NCBI GenBank assembly: GCA_005804885.1
Contig: SYOX01000150.1
Coordinates: 1-35,404, forward strand
Length of the DNA: 35,404 nt
Reading direction: 5' to 3'
Origin: Pseudomonadota bacterium
GTDB taxonomy: Bacteria; Myxococcota_A; Bradymonadia; Bradymonadales; GCA-2716585
In this document: positions 23,229 through 31,501 of the stretch, piece by piece
How the letters are laid out: every line of letters begins with the position of its first letter
How positions within the stretch are numbered: position 1 is the stretch's first letter
Translations under genes and position numbers: made by a program
Notes under the pieces: generated by a model
What the model was told of the DNA's origin: nothing
The model's input: only the letters and a program-made list of their open reading frames with translations
Database searches by the model: none

Positions 23229-24217
23229 CAGCCGAGCTCATCGGCGTCGGTCTGGCCGGCGGCATCGGTGGACTTCGCGCCGCCGTCTTGAGGCGGCGCT
23301 GGCGGCGCCTCTTCCTCGATCCAGGCCCACTGCGCCTCGACGTCCACCTCCTCGACGCCCTCTCCAGCGGCGCCTCCGACGGCGCCGATCTCATCAACGA
23401 CGTCCTCATCGGCGCCCCCGACGGCGCCGCCCCCATCGATGACCTGACCTGACGTCTCGACGCCCATCGCCCCGACGGCGTCGTCGATCCTGGCCGACGG
23501 CGTCTCGGCACCCATCTCACCAACAGGGTCTCTCTGGCCGACGGCGTCTCCGACGGCGCGCGTCGACCGCGCCGGCATGGAGTTGACCGACGGCGCCGCA
23601 AGATCTCCACCCGCACCTCGGCCCGGATCGATCTGCGCCGGGTCGGGGAGGAGCAGGCCGCGCGCGTAGAGCCCGACCTCGGCCTGGAGGGCGTTGAGGG
23701 CGTCGTTGGCCGCCAGCAGCGCGCCAGTCCGCTCCTGAAGGAGCGCCTCGATCTTCGCCCGGGCGCTGGCCTCCTCGTGGAGCATGCTCTGGTACTTGCT
23801 TTGGATTTTTACCTCGTCGCTCACGTCCCGCAGCAGCACCACGCCCCCCACCAGGGACTCGCCCTCGAAGATCGGCGAGGCGGTCACGATGAGGTGGAAG
23901 CGCGCGCCCTCGACGACCACGCCCTCGATCTCGTCAAAGCGCACGGCCGCGCCCCGCTCCAGGCACACCTCCATCGGATCAAAGGCCGCGTCGTTCAGGC
24001 GCAGATCGATCAGGTCGCCCAGCCGGGCCCCCTCCAGGCTCCGGGCCACTCGCCTGGGGAAGAGGGCGAAGAAGGGCCTGTTGAAGCCGGCGACGCGCTT
24101 GTCTCGATCCACGACGACGCAGGCGTCCAGAAGCGCCCCCTGGATGGCGCGCAGTAGATCGACTTGACGCTTGAGCGCGCCGCCTCGCTCGGGGATGTCC
24201 TGGCTGGGATCGGCCAT
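23228..24217 (-). CDS. PAS-domain protein with coiled coil and acidic Gly/Val repeat tail
   Basis: 329 residues, starting 4 bp after the STAS stop. Residues 20-135 form a PAS domain (ALLDACVVVDRDKRVAGFNRPFFALFP at the start, then FHLIVTASPIFEGESLVGGVVLLRDVS at the end). A coiled coil of about 140-180 follows (YQSMLHEEASARAKIEALLQERTGALLAANDAL). The tail (190-329) is low complexity with degenerate units of the form DDAVGxMGxET and many acidic residues. The same GACGGCGTC-type DNA motif recurs through it. There is no kinase or output domain, so it probably modulates a partner, most likely the phosphatase or STAS protein on either side. The PAS ligand is unknown. Confidence 0.82.
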   Translation of the reverse strand: MADPSQDIPERGGALKRQVDLLRAIQGALLDACVVVDRDKRVAGFNRPFFALFPRRVARSLEGARLGDLIDLRLNDAAFDPMEVCLERGAAVRFDEIEGVVVEGARFHLIVTASPIFEGESLVGGVVLLRDVSDEVKIQSKYQSMLHEEASARAKIEALLQERTGALLAANDALNALQAEVGLYARGLLLPDPAQIDPGRGAGGDLAAPSVNSMPARSTRAVGDAVGQRDPVGEMGAETPSARIDDAVGAMGVETSGQVIDGGGAVGGADEDVVDEIGAVGGAAGEGVEEVDVEAQWAWIEEEAPPAPPQDGGAKSTDAAGQTDADELG

Positions 24218-24221
24218 GGCC

Positions 24222-25196
24222 TCACTTGATGGTCAACACCAGAAAGAGCAACACCGCCACGACCAGCAGCGCAACGCCGATCAGCGCGTAGGGCAACAAG
24301 ACAAGTAGGAGCGCGCCCAGCGATCCGCCGGGCTTCGAGGCCGCCGCCCCGCTCGACGGAGCCGCGCTCGGCTGGACCCCCTTCGGCGAGGCCACCTCGG
24401 ACGAGGCTGGCGCAGCGAGCGCAGGGGGAGGGGCCGCGACGTTCGACTGCGCGCCCTGCCCCGCGCGCCCGACGGCCTCACGGACCTTCTCCGGCAGATC
24501 CCCAATGATCGCGGCGCGTTGCGCCTCGCCGACCGATCGAATCAGCCCCCCGTAGCTGCCCGAGCCAGGCCCCTCGGCGTGCTCCATCGACGCGGTGTGG
24601 AGGGGGCCGCTCAGCTGCGTGATCCGACCCTCGTTCAGCGCCTTGATCTTGCGCTCGAGATCGGGGGCGACGTCCTCGACCACGCGGCGCATCTCCGAGC
24701 TGATCTGCGACGGATCGACGGCCTGCAGGAAGGCGAAGTAGGACTCCTCGAAGTCGTCAAACTCCAGCGCCGCCCCGCACACATCGCACAGGTAGTCCGG
24801 CGCCTTGATCGCCGCCCCGTCGAGGAACTGCTCGACGTTGAGGAGCTTGTTGACGGGCTGCTCGCACGAGGGGCAGAAGTAGGGCGCGAAGAAGCTCATG
24901 ATGACCGCGCGAGCGCAGAAATTGGTCACCATGTTGGCCTGGCCGACGATGGCCGGCGAGCAGCGCATCATCACCAGCCGACGCCCCGCCGACTCGATGT
25001 CCCCGAGCCAGTTGACCCAGTCGCGCACGCCGTAGGAGTTGATCCGATCGACCTCGCTCAGATCAAGGACCACCACCTCGGCGTCCATCCTGCCCAGGAG
25101 CGCCGAAAGGTTGTTGTCCTCATCGATCACGCCGCGCAGCTTCAAGTAGGTGTAGCCGCCGCCGGATCGAACTTGTACCGAGAATTTCTGATCCAT
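24222..25196 (-). CDS. STAS protein with CxxC/CxxC insert and C-terminal membrane anchor
   Basis: 324 residues, ATG start. Residues 1-100 are a STAS domain. VVLDLSEVDRINSYGVRDW aligns with the phospho-loop of SpoIIAA/RsbV, placing the phosphorylatable serine at Ser54 (Asn-Ser-Tyr-Gly in place of Asp-Ser-Ser-Gly). Residues 105-145 hold CPSC and CDVC, a zinc-ribbon-like pair that simple antagonists lack. A helical region and a Pro/Ala/Ser linker follow. The last 30 residues are one hydrophobic segment (LLLVLLPYALIGVALLVVAV), so the protein is probably tail-anchored in the inner membrane. It lies between the OmpA-type and PAS genes. It is the expected substrate of the operon's HATPase kinase and SpoIIE phosphatase. 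Confidence 0.85.
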   Translation of the reverse strand: MDQKFSVQVRSGGGYTYLKLRGVIDEDNNLSALLGRMDAEVVVLDLSEVDRINSYGVRDWVNWLGDIESAGRRLVMMRCSPAIVGQANMVTNFCARAVIMSFFAPYFCPSCEQPVNKLLNVEQFLDGAAIKAPDYLCDVCGAALEFDDFEESYFAFLQAVDPSQISSEMRRVVEDVAPDLERKIKALNEGRITQLSGPLHTASMEHAEGPGSGSYGGLIRSVGEAQRAAIIGDLPEKVREAVGRAGQGAQSNVAAPPPALAAPASSEVASPKGVQPSAAPSSGAAASKPGGSLGALLLVLLPYALIGVALLVVAVLLFLVLTIK

Positions 25197-25217
25197 GGCC
25201 CGACCGCCGGCAGCCTG

Positions 25218-27269
25218 TCACTGCTCCCTGGCGTTGCTGGTGGAGATGATCGCGAACTCGATCCGCTGGTTGATCGCTCTGTTGCGCGCCGAGGAGTTGG
25301 GCACGAGCTGAACCTCGGAGCCGAAGCCCCTGGCCTCCAGCCGCTTCGGGCTGATCCCGCGGCTCACGAGGTAGTCCATGACGGCCTTGGCCCTCTTCTG
25401 GGTGATTTCGATCCGCTTGTCGGCCGCGCCCGAGTCGTCCCAGTGCCCCTCGACCCTCACGCGGGTGAACTCGGGGTGCTCCAGCAGGGCCGAGACGACC
25501 TGATCGAGCTTCGCCCGCGCCGAGTCCTCCAGCGCGTCCTCCTCCTTGGAGAACTGCAGGCGGCCGTCCATCAGGATGCGCGTCTCCCCGACGCTCACGA
25601 TCGCCTCCTCCGGCCTGACCTTCAGGTCGATGGCGACGTCGTGATCCTGCTTCGGCTCCACGTCCAGATCGCGCCCCGCCGTCAGGAAGCCCGCCGAGGT
25701 GATCGCCACGGTGTACTGGCCCGCCAGCACCTTCTGCTCGATGGGGTTGCCGTCGAGCTGCACGGTGTAGGTCTTCGGGCCTGTCAACAGGAGCGCCCCG
25801 CTCTTGAGCGGCTGCCCCTTGTCGTCCCTCGCGACGACCTTGACCACCCCCGTCTTGCCCTCCGGCTTGATCTTGACCTCAAGCGCGACCTCGCCCTCGA
25901 CCAGCGCCTGCTTGACCTTGCGCGTCTTGTACTCCGCCGCCGAGATCTCCAGCTCGACCTCGACCCCGGGCGTCAACTCATAGGAGCGAAAGCCCCCCGT
26001 CTCGGCGTCCGTGACCTGACGGCTGACGCCCTGATCGACGTAGTGGACCACCGCGCCCGCCACCGGCTTGTCCGTGTCGGCGTCGAGCACCTTCCCCACG
26101 ATGATCGACGCGGGCGGCTTGACGTTCACGATCTTGTCCTTCTCGACGATCTTCTCCTGAATCACGATCTTCTCACGCGAGCGAGGATCAAAAGCGTAGG
26201 TCATGCCGAAGATCACGTTGAAGGGCGCCGTCGCCGGCACGCCCTGCACGTCCTCCCCCGTCAGCCCGAGGTCCAGGGCCAGGTTCAGGACCAGCCCCTC
26301 CAGCGGCATCGTCTTGACCCCCAGGGTCAGAGCCTGAGGGTTGCCCGAAAAACCCGCCTTCGACGGGCAGCCCAGCGGCTGGTTCAGGCAGAGGGGATCG
26401 GGCTCCTCGCCCGTCAGCACGCCCAGGTTGTACTCCAGCGAGGGCGTCACGTACTCCAGCGGCACCTCCACCCCGAGCCCGAAGAGGATCTGGCTGAAGG
26501 CGCTCACGCCCTGCGTGAAGCGATCGACCCTCGACGGGATCAGCTTTCGACCCTCGGCGTCCTCGGGCAGGAGCTGATCGGAGTTGTCGGCGAAGAAGCC
26601 CAGGTTCAGGTGCGCCCTCAAGGGCAGCGGCTCGGGCAGCTGTCGGCCGTCGAAGGTCCCCAGCAGGGCGAAGCGCACGCCCGTGGCCCCCAGATCGAAG
26701 CTCGTCGTCCCTGGCCCGGTCAAGAAGATCAGCCTCAGGTCCGCGCCCGCGTCAAAGCCCGGCGCGAGGCCATAGACCCCCTTGACGCCGAGGTTCGCGT
26801 CGCCTTGCGCCAGCACCGTCTCGGGCGAGCTGAAGGTGTTGCTGGCCGAGCTGGCCTTGAGCACCAGGTAGGGCTCCAGCCACGGCAAGGGCGTCGCCGA
26901 GATCCCCAGCGTCCCGGTAAAGCGCGAGGCCTCGTCGTTGGCCCTGACCACGTCCTCGCCCGAGAAGATCTGCCCCATCAAGGAGAGCCGGAAGGTCATC
27001 TCCTTGCCGGTCTGCGCCGACGAGAGGCGAAAGAGCCCCGAGCCGCCTTCGAAGGTCGAGGTCGACGGCAAGAACGTCTTGCTCTCCTCCCCCGGCTCGC
27101 CGCCTTCGGCGGGCTGCCCCTCGGCCTCCTCCCCGAGCAGGCCGTCGAGCGCCTCCTCGGCGTCGGACTGCGCCGCGGCCGTCGCGGACCAGGCAGCCCC
27201 AGCCAGAGCGCACGCCGCCCACAAAGCCAGCCTCTTGATCTTCAGCACACGCCGACCTCGGCTCGTCAT
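25218..27269 (-). CDS. Outer-membrane beta-barrel protein with OmpA domain
   Basis: 683 residues from ATG 27269, which has AGGAG 5 nt upstream. A longer frame to 27431 lacks a Shine-Dalgarno and a signal sequence at its start. The signal peptide is about 1-33 (LALWAACALAGAAWSATAAAQ) and is followed by an acidic stretch. Residues 76-360 alternate as transmembrane beta strands and end in NVIFGMTYAFDPRS. Residues 389-468 look like a carboxypeptidase-regulatory beta sandwich, and 474-553 like a PEGA/second sandwich. Residues 565-675 are the OmpA peptidoglycan-binding domain (VEGHWDDSG, QKRAKAVMDYLVSRGI, NRAINQRIEF). It anchors the outer membrane to the wall. As first gene of the seven-gene operon it may sense or mark envelope state. 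Confidence 0.88.
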   Translation of the reverse strand: MTSRGRRVLKIKRLALWAACALAGAAWSATAAAQSDAEEALDGLLGEEAEGQPAEGGEPGEESKTFLPSTSTFEGGSGLFRLSSAQTGKEMTFRLSLMGQIFSGEDVVRANDEASRFTGTLGISATPLPWLEPYLVLKASSASNTFSSPETVLAQGDANLGVKGVYGLAPGFDAGADLRLIFLTGPGTTSFDLGATGVRFALLGTFDGRQLPEPLPLRAHLNLGFFADNSDQLLPEDAEGRKLIPSRVDRFTQGVSAFSQILFGLGVEVPLEYVTPSLEYNLGVLTGEEPDPLCLNQPLGCPSKAGFSGNPQALTLGVKTMPLEGLVLNLALDLGLTGEDVQGVPATAPFNVIFGMTYAFDPRSREKIVIQEKIVEKDKIVNVKPPASIIVGKVLDADTDKPVAGAVVHYVDQGVSRQVTDAETGGFRSYELTPGVEVELEISAAEYKTRKVKQALVEGEVALEVKIKPEGKTGVVKVVARDDKGQPLKSGALLLTGPKTYTVQLDGNPIEQKVLAGQYTVAITSAGFLTAGRDLDVEPKQDHDVAIDLKVRPEEAIVSVGETRILMDGRLQFSKEEDALEDSARAKLDQVVSALLEHPEFTRVRVEGHWDDSGAADKRIEITQKRAKAVMDYLVSRGISPKRLEARGFGSEVQLVPNSSARNRAINQRIEFAIISTSNAREQ

Positions 27270-27434
27270 CTTCGCTCCTGATTCAGGGGACCGCCGCCCG
27301 CCCCGCGCGCGAACAGCCCGAACGCTCCCTTGTCGCGACGCCCCGTCGAGCGGCCCTGGAGCCGGCCAGCGAGGCCCCGCCCAAGGATGAACCGCGTCAG
27401 GGACGAGGCCCACGGGCAGGGACAAGTGCATGAA

Positions 27435-27463
27435 GTGATACGGGAAAGAGAGGGGGGTGTCAA
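27435..27463 (-). promoter_or_regulatory. Strong sigma-70-type promoter of the seven-gene operon
   Basis: On the minus strand TTGACA (27463-27458) is a perfect -35 hexamer. After a 17-bp spacer comes TATCAC (27440-27435). Transcription would begin near 27428 and leave a leader of about 160 nt before the OmpA-type gene. The rest of 27270-27619 shows no gene. Confidence 0.65.
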
Positions 27464-27544
27464 CGACGCCAGGGCTCGCGTTCTGAGGTCCACGCGGAGC
27501 CCTTAAGCCGGGCGTCAGCCTCCGCCTTCACGGGATCGAGGGCC

Positions 27545-27590
27545 AAAAGGCGAGGCGCCCCTCCCCTCGCATGGGAAAGCGGGCGCCCTC
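27545..27590 (-). terminator. Probable intrinsic terminator after the HEAT-protein gene
   Basis: On the minus strand GAGGGCGCCC (27590-27581) pairs with GGGCGCCTC (27560-27552), 9 bp with one bulged G around a 20-nt loop. TTTT follows three bases later (27548-27545). It lies about 30 bp past the stop at 27620. The T-run is short, so termination may be partial. Confidence 0.5.
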
Positions 27591-27619
27591 GAAGGACAGG
27601 GGGGGATCGACGCGCGAGG

Positions 27620-28210
27620 TCAGCGCACGAAGCGCTTGATCTGGCTCTTGACGAGCTGGTCGCGCTCAAGGCGGTCGACCTCGCGCAGCATGACCTTGCC
27701 GTCGTCGCCCCCGAAGTGGCCCACGGCGTGGATGGCGCTCAGGCGCAGCTGGAGATCCTGGTGGTTGAGGTAGGGCGTCACCCAGGGCAGCGCGCTCGGG
27801 CCGAAGGCCTTCATCGAGGAGGTCACGGCGTGGCGCAGGTAGATGCCCTCGAACCTGGCCTCGGCCAGCGAGGTCTCCAGGAAGACCGCCACCTCGGCCT
27901 TGGCGTCAAAGAGGCCCAGCGCGTCCAGCGCACGGGTGCGGGCGCTGGGCAGCGCGGCCTCGTCCGAGGCGATCTGGAAGAGGACCTCGTAGGCCCTGGG
28001 CGTGGCGCGCTCGAGATCTTCGCGCGTGGGGAAGTAGTCGTAGCCGGACAGCAGCAGCTTGACCTTGTCGACGGCCTCCGGGGTGATGGGCCGTTGGACC
28101 TTGGCGACCTCGGCCACCTTCGGGGCGGGCTTGCGGGCGTCCTGGGCCACCGCGATGGACGCGGCCAGCCCCACGACGGCCACCAGGATGCTCATTACAA
28201 TGCGTCTCAT
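27620..28210 (-). CDS. Exported HEAT-repeat-like protein
   Basis: 196 residues. ATG start with GAGGAG 6 nt upstream. The signal peptide is about 1-22 (VMSILVAVVGLAASIAVA) with cleavage before QDA. The mature part is helical with HEAT-type units, seen in RTRALDALGLF..., RHAVTSSMKAFGPSALPWVTPYL and LQLRLSAIHAVGHFGGDDGKVML. HEAT arrays bind proteins. The neighbour upstream on the same strand is a lipoprotein metalloprotease, 66 bp away, so the two are probably co-transcribed. The product might serve as a partner or chaperone, but no function is established. Confidence 0.75.
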   Translation of the reverse strand: MRRIVMSILVAVVGLAASIAVAQDARKPAPKVAEVAKVQRPITPEAVDKVKLLLSGYDYFPTREDLERATPRAYEVLFQIASDEAALPSARTRALDALGLFDAKAEVAVFLETSLAEARFEGIYLRHAVTSSMKAFGPSALPWVTPYLNHQDLQLRLSAIHAVGHFGGDDGKVMLREVDRLERDQLVKSQIKRFVR

Positions 28211-28276
28211 GTCGTTCTCCTCGGCGTGCCCGGCGATCTGAGCGCCGGGCGGGCGCAGGCGTTGTCGTCTCTGTCG

Positions 28277-30190
28277 TTATTTCACAAGACCGGAGCGCCG
28301 AATCACGAAGGACTGGCCGTCGGTCACCTGCTCCTGGGTCACATTGCCCAGCGAGAAGGGGAACATGAAGTTGGTCGCGTCCGGGCAGCGCGAGCCCCTC
28401 TCGGGATCGCTGCACCGATCCGTGTCGCTGATGGGGTCGTGCGAGTCGCCGCCGTGCTCGGTGGTGTGCCGCAGGCCCAGGAAGTGGCCGATCTCGTGCG
28501 CCATGGTCTGACCCAGGCTCGCCGGCGAGGCCTTCAAGTTGATGCTGGTGAAGATCAAGCCCGTGCCCACCGAGCCGTGGACGCCCTGCACCCCGGGCAG
28601 CCCGAGGCTGACCCCGAGCAAGCCGGGCGCCTGCGGGATGTTGAACTCCTCGATGAGGAAGACGTTGACGCTCAAGAGCTCGTTGGCCGAGCTGCCCGGG
28701 TTCTTCGAGCGCGTGACCAGTTCGAAGACGTCGTTGAAGTCGCGGATGTTGCTGAAGCGCCGCTCGTCGGCCGAGCTGACCTCCAGGAAGCGGATCGTCC
28801 CCAGGGAGACGCCGGCCTTGGAGTAGAGCGAGCGCACGGTCGAGATCATCGACTGGATGTCGCGGTTGCCCTCGGCGCCGCTGGCCGAGACGCCCGGCAC
28901 GCCGACGAGGTAGAAGTTGATGTCCAGCACCGTGCCAGGGACCTGGCTCGGGATGACGTAGAAGCAGACCTCGCTGGCGTTGGTCTGAACGTCCAGCTCG
29001 TAGCTGCCGCCCCAGTCGGAGAGATCGCCGCCGAACTCGCGCTGGTCGCTGCCCGGGAACTGCAAGGGCGCGATGGTCTCCAGCAGCTGCGAGTTGAGCG
29101 AGTAGAAGTTGAAGTCGTTGATCAGGTCCAGGTCGATGTTCGGCCCCTTCAACCTCGAAGGGATGACCACGTCGCTCTCCGTGAAGGGCGCGATGTAGAA
29201 GCCCGAGGCGCCGCTGGGCACCGTGAAGGTGAGCGTGTCGCCGCGCTGGCACTCGATCTCGAACTCGGCCACGTTGACGCCGCCCTTGCCGCCGCCCTCG
29301 GCCACGCAATAACCCTGCTGGGCCTGCGTGACGCACTTGTAGCCATCGCGGCAGTCCCCGTCCCCGTCACACTCCGAGCGGCAGACGCCGTTGGCGTTGT
29401 TGATGACGCAGATGCCGCCGTTGCAGCCGGTGTCGTTGTCGCAATCCAGCGTCGTGCAGTAGCCGCCGGGGTTGCCCTCGCCTTCGCGCAGGCACGCCCC
29501 GCCCTTGCAGTTGACGTCCGAGACGCAGGGGTCGCCGTCGTCCTGGCCGTTGGGGTTCTTGACCACCTTGTTGTTGCCCGGCACGCACGAGGGCGCGTTG
29601 AGCTCGTCGGTCAAGCACTCATAGCCCGAGCGACATTGATCGTTGTTGGAGCAGTTCTGGAGGCAGCCGAAGTCCTCGCAGTGCGAGCCGCTCGGGCAGT
29701 CCGAGTTCGACGAGCACTCCGACGAGCAATAGCCGCCCCGGAAGTTCGTCAGGCAGAGGTCCTCGTCGCACTCAGAGTCGATGTCGCAGCCGGACCCGAT
29801 GCTCCCCGAGGGCGCCTGGCCCCCGCTGGCGCCCTCGGACGGCAAGCAGACGTTCTCGCCGTCGACGTCAAAGCACTCGTAATCGAGCCGGTCGCACTGC
29901 AGATCGATGGTGCAGAACTCCAGGCACACCACCCGATCGTCGCCGTTGATGTCCAGGACGAAGCACTCGCTGTTGAGGTCACAGCCGACCTGATCGCAGT
30001 CTTCTATCGTGCAGTAGCCGCCAGGGAAGCCCTCATCCTCCGTCAGGCAGATGCTGGCAAGGCCGCACTCCTCGTCCCCCGCGCACTCCGAGCCGACCCC
30101 GTTGAGGCAGGCCGTCGCCGTAATGGAGAGCAGCGCGGCGCCGAGCCACGTCAAAACGCCCCTGAAGTGACCTCTCTTTCTTTGATTCAT
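28277..30190 (-). CDS. Cysteine-rich lipoprotein with metzincin-type metalloprotease domain
   Basis: 637 residues, ATG start, weak Shine-Dalgarno. The signal ends in an atypical lipobox (A-T-A-C, Cys28), so lipidation is likely but not certain. Residues 30-330 are a string of small disulfide-rich units (C..D..C..G..C), similar in style to those in the lipoprotein at 3218-4144. Residues 340-637 form a globular domain with the zinc motif HEIGHFLGLRH (565-575, ligands His565, His569 and His575, base Glu566), Cys pairs, and a Met-turn-like NFMFP (Met609). The HExxHxxGxxH plus later Met pattern defines metzincins, and the DPISDTDRC segment recalls the pappalysin (M43) group. It probably acts at the cell surface on proteins. 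Confidence 0.87.
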   Translation of the reverse strand: MNQRKRGHFRGVLTWLGAALLSITATACLNGVGSECAGDEECGLASICLTEDEGFPGGYCTIEDCDQVGCDLNSECFVLDINGDDRVVCLEFCTIDLQCDRLDYECFDVDGENVCLPSEGASGGQAPSGSIGSGCDIDSECDEDLCLTNFRGGYCSSECSSNSDCPSGSHCEDFGCLQNCSNNDQCRSGYECLTDELNAPSCVPGNNKVVKNPNGQDDGDPCVSDVNCKGGACLREGEGNPGGYCTTLDCDNDTGCNGGICVINNANGVCRSECDGDGDCRDGYKCVTQAQQGYCVAEGGGKGGVNVAEFEIECQRGDTLTFTVPSGASGFYIAPFTESDVVIPSRLKGPNIDLDLINDFNFYSLNSQLLETIAPLQFPGSDQREFGGDLSDWGGSYELDVQTNASEVCFYVIPSQVPGTVLDINFYLVGVPGVSASGAEGNRDIQSMISTVRSLYSKAGVSLGTIRFLEVSSADERRFSNIRDFNDVFELVTRSKNPGSSANELLSVNVFLIEEFNIPQAPGLLGVSLGLPGVQGVHGSVGTGLIFTSINLKASPASLGQTMAHEIGHFLGLRHTTEHGGDSHDPISDTDRCSDPERGSRCPDATNFMFPFSLGNVTQEQVTDGQSFVIRRSGLVK

Positions 30191-30251
30191 CTTGGCCAGG
30201 CTCCCTGTCTTGTCCCTGAGATCGATCGCCCCAATCGCGCGGCGCGCAAAA

Positions 30252-30315
30252 CCGAAGGCTCCGACGCCCCTTCAGCGCACATATTCATTCTCGCCTTCGG
30301 AAGTCGGCGCTGAAG
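30252..30315. promoter_or_regulatory. Two interleaved inverted repeats upstream of the metalloprotease
   Basis: CCGAAGGC (30252-30259) pairs with GCCTTCGG (30293-30300), and CTTCAGCGC (30270-30278) pairs with GCGCTGAAG (30307-30315). Both are perfect. The second repeat starts inside the first and ends outside it, so the two together could form a pseudoknot in RNA, or two overlapping protein sites in DNA. The site lies in the 278-bp divergent gap, 62 bp or more above the metalloprotease start. No convincing promoter was found for either divergent gene. Confidence 0.45.
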
Positions 30316-30468
30316 CAGGAATCCTGAAGCCGACCACCCTGGACGCCGCGCCACCCCAAAATCTGACCTCGCCGCGCTCACGTCAAGTCGCCCTCGACGA
30401 CAAAGCTCCCCCTTGACGCCCCCCGCGCCGCCTGCCATCGATGGCGCGGACGATAGAAAGGAGCCTCG

Positions 30469-31500
30469 ATGCAAACCGACACCCACGACGCGCCCATCGG
30501 GATGATCCTGGCCGCTGGCTTCGGCACCCGCATGCGGCCGCTGACCGAAGCCCTGCCCAAGCCCCTGATCCCCTTTCTCAACACCCCCATCATCGCCTAC
30601 ACCCTGGACCACCTCATCCGCGCGGGCGTCCGCCACGTCGGCGTCAACACCCACCACCTCGGCCACCTCATCCGGCCCGCCGTCGAGGCCATCGCCGAGG
30701 CGCTGCGCCCTGCCACGGGCGATCTGCGCCTGACCTTCGTCCACGAGGAGGCCATCAGGGGCACGGCCGGCGGCGTCGCTGGCCTCTGGAGGGCCATGGG
30801 CTGCCCCGCGCAGACCACGATCGCCGTCAACGGGGACGCGCTCGCGGGCCTCGATCTCCGCGCCGCGCTGGCCGACCACCGCGCCTGCGGCGCAGCGGCC
30901 TCGCTCATCGCCAGGCCCACCGACGGCGCCCACCCTGGCGGCCTCTGGGCAGACGCCGAGGGCCGCGTCGTGGGCCTGCGCGGCGAGGGCGACCGATCCG
31001 GCGCCGAGCTTGACTTCATGGGCTTTCATCTCATCGAGCCGCGCCTGATGCCTGCCGTCCTGCGCGCCGCCGACGCCCAAGCCTCCGCCTGCATGGTCGC
31101 CGACGTCTACACCGCGCTGCTCGGCACCGAGGACGCGCCCGTGGCCCACGTCGACGAACGCTTCTGGATCGCCGTGGACACCCCCGCGCTCTTGATGAAG
31201 GCCACGCGCGCCGTGCTGGATGATCCCTCGATCTTCCCCCAGGCGCCGCTCTCGCCCGGCGGCCTGACGCTGGCCAACCCCGGCGCCATCGACGACAAGG
31301 CCCTCTTCGCGCAGCCGGCCTTCGTCGGCGCTCTGGCCTCCGTCGGGCCGCGGGCGCGGGTCGGCCCCTACGCCGTCGTCGACGGCACGGCGCTGGCTCC
31401 GGGCGCGGTCGTCGAGCGCGCCATCCTCTTCGGGATGGGGTCGGTGGAGGGGACGTGGCGCGATTGTGTCGCGATCAACGGCAAGATCGCGCCTCTCTGA
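30469..31500 (+). CDS. Sugar-1-phosphate nucleotidyltransferase
   Basis: 343 residues. ATG start with AAGGAG 5 nt upstream. The N-terminal domain is a nucleotidyltransferase with the family signature LAAGFGTRMRPLTEALPKPL (residues 14-33), then IRGTAGGVAGLW and the metal-site VNGDAL. Residues 300-343 contain the start of a left-handed beta helix (VGPRARVGPYAVVDGTALAPGAVVERAIL), as in GlmU or mannose-1-phosphate guanylyltransferase. The family makes NDP-sugars from NTP and a sugar 1-phosphate for glycan synthesis. Specificity (GDP-mannose, UDP-GlcNAc, dTDP-glucose) cannot be read from the sequence. It stands alone, divergent from the metalloprotease gene. Confidence 0.9.
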   Translation: MQTDTHDAPIGMILAAGFGTRMRPLTEALPKPLIPFLNTPIIAYTLDHLIRAGVRHVGVNTHHLGHLIRPAVEAIAEALRPATGDLRLTFVHEEAIRGTAGGVAGLWRAMGCPAQTTIAVNGDALAGLDLRAALADHRACGAAASLIARPTDGAHPGGLWADAEGRVVGLRGEGDRSGAELDFMGFHLIEPRLMPAVLRAADAQASACMVADVYTALLGTEDAPVAHVDERFWIAVDTPALLMKATRAVLDDPSIFPQAPLSPGGLTLANPGAIDDKALFAQPAFVGALASVGPRARVGPYAVVDGTALAPGAVVERAILFGMGSVEGTWRDCVAINGKIAPL

Positions 31501-31501
31501 C

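Noticed and set aside
17148-27269. Assignment of the seven-gene operon to a myxobacterial gliding motor
   Set aside because: TPR and OmpA-type proteins occur in gliding machines, but no gliding-specific protein could be recognised and the partner-switch members point to signalling.
24519-27281. Very long plus-strand reading frame opposite the OmpA-type and STAS genes
   Set aside because: It is a high-GC shadow rich in Arg, Leu and Asp with no domain, while the minus strand encodes clear signal, STAS and OmpA features with Shine-Dalgarno sites.
27270-27431. N-terminal extension of the OmpA-type protein
   Set aside because: The extra 54 residues precede the signal peptide, lack a ribosome site, and would place the start near or before the predicted transcription start. 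AGGAG stands directly before ATG 27269.
27716-30313. Long plus-strand reading frame opposite the HEAT and metalloprotease genes
   Set aside because: Low-complexity Val/Ala/Asp-rich translation with no motif. The opposite strand has a lipobox and the zinc motif HEIGHFLGLRH.
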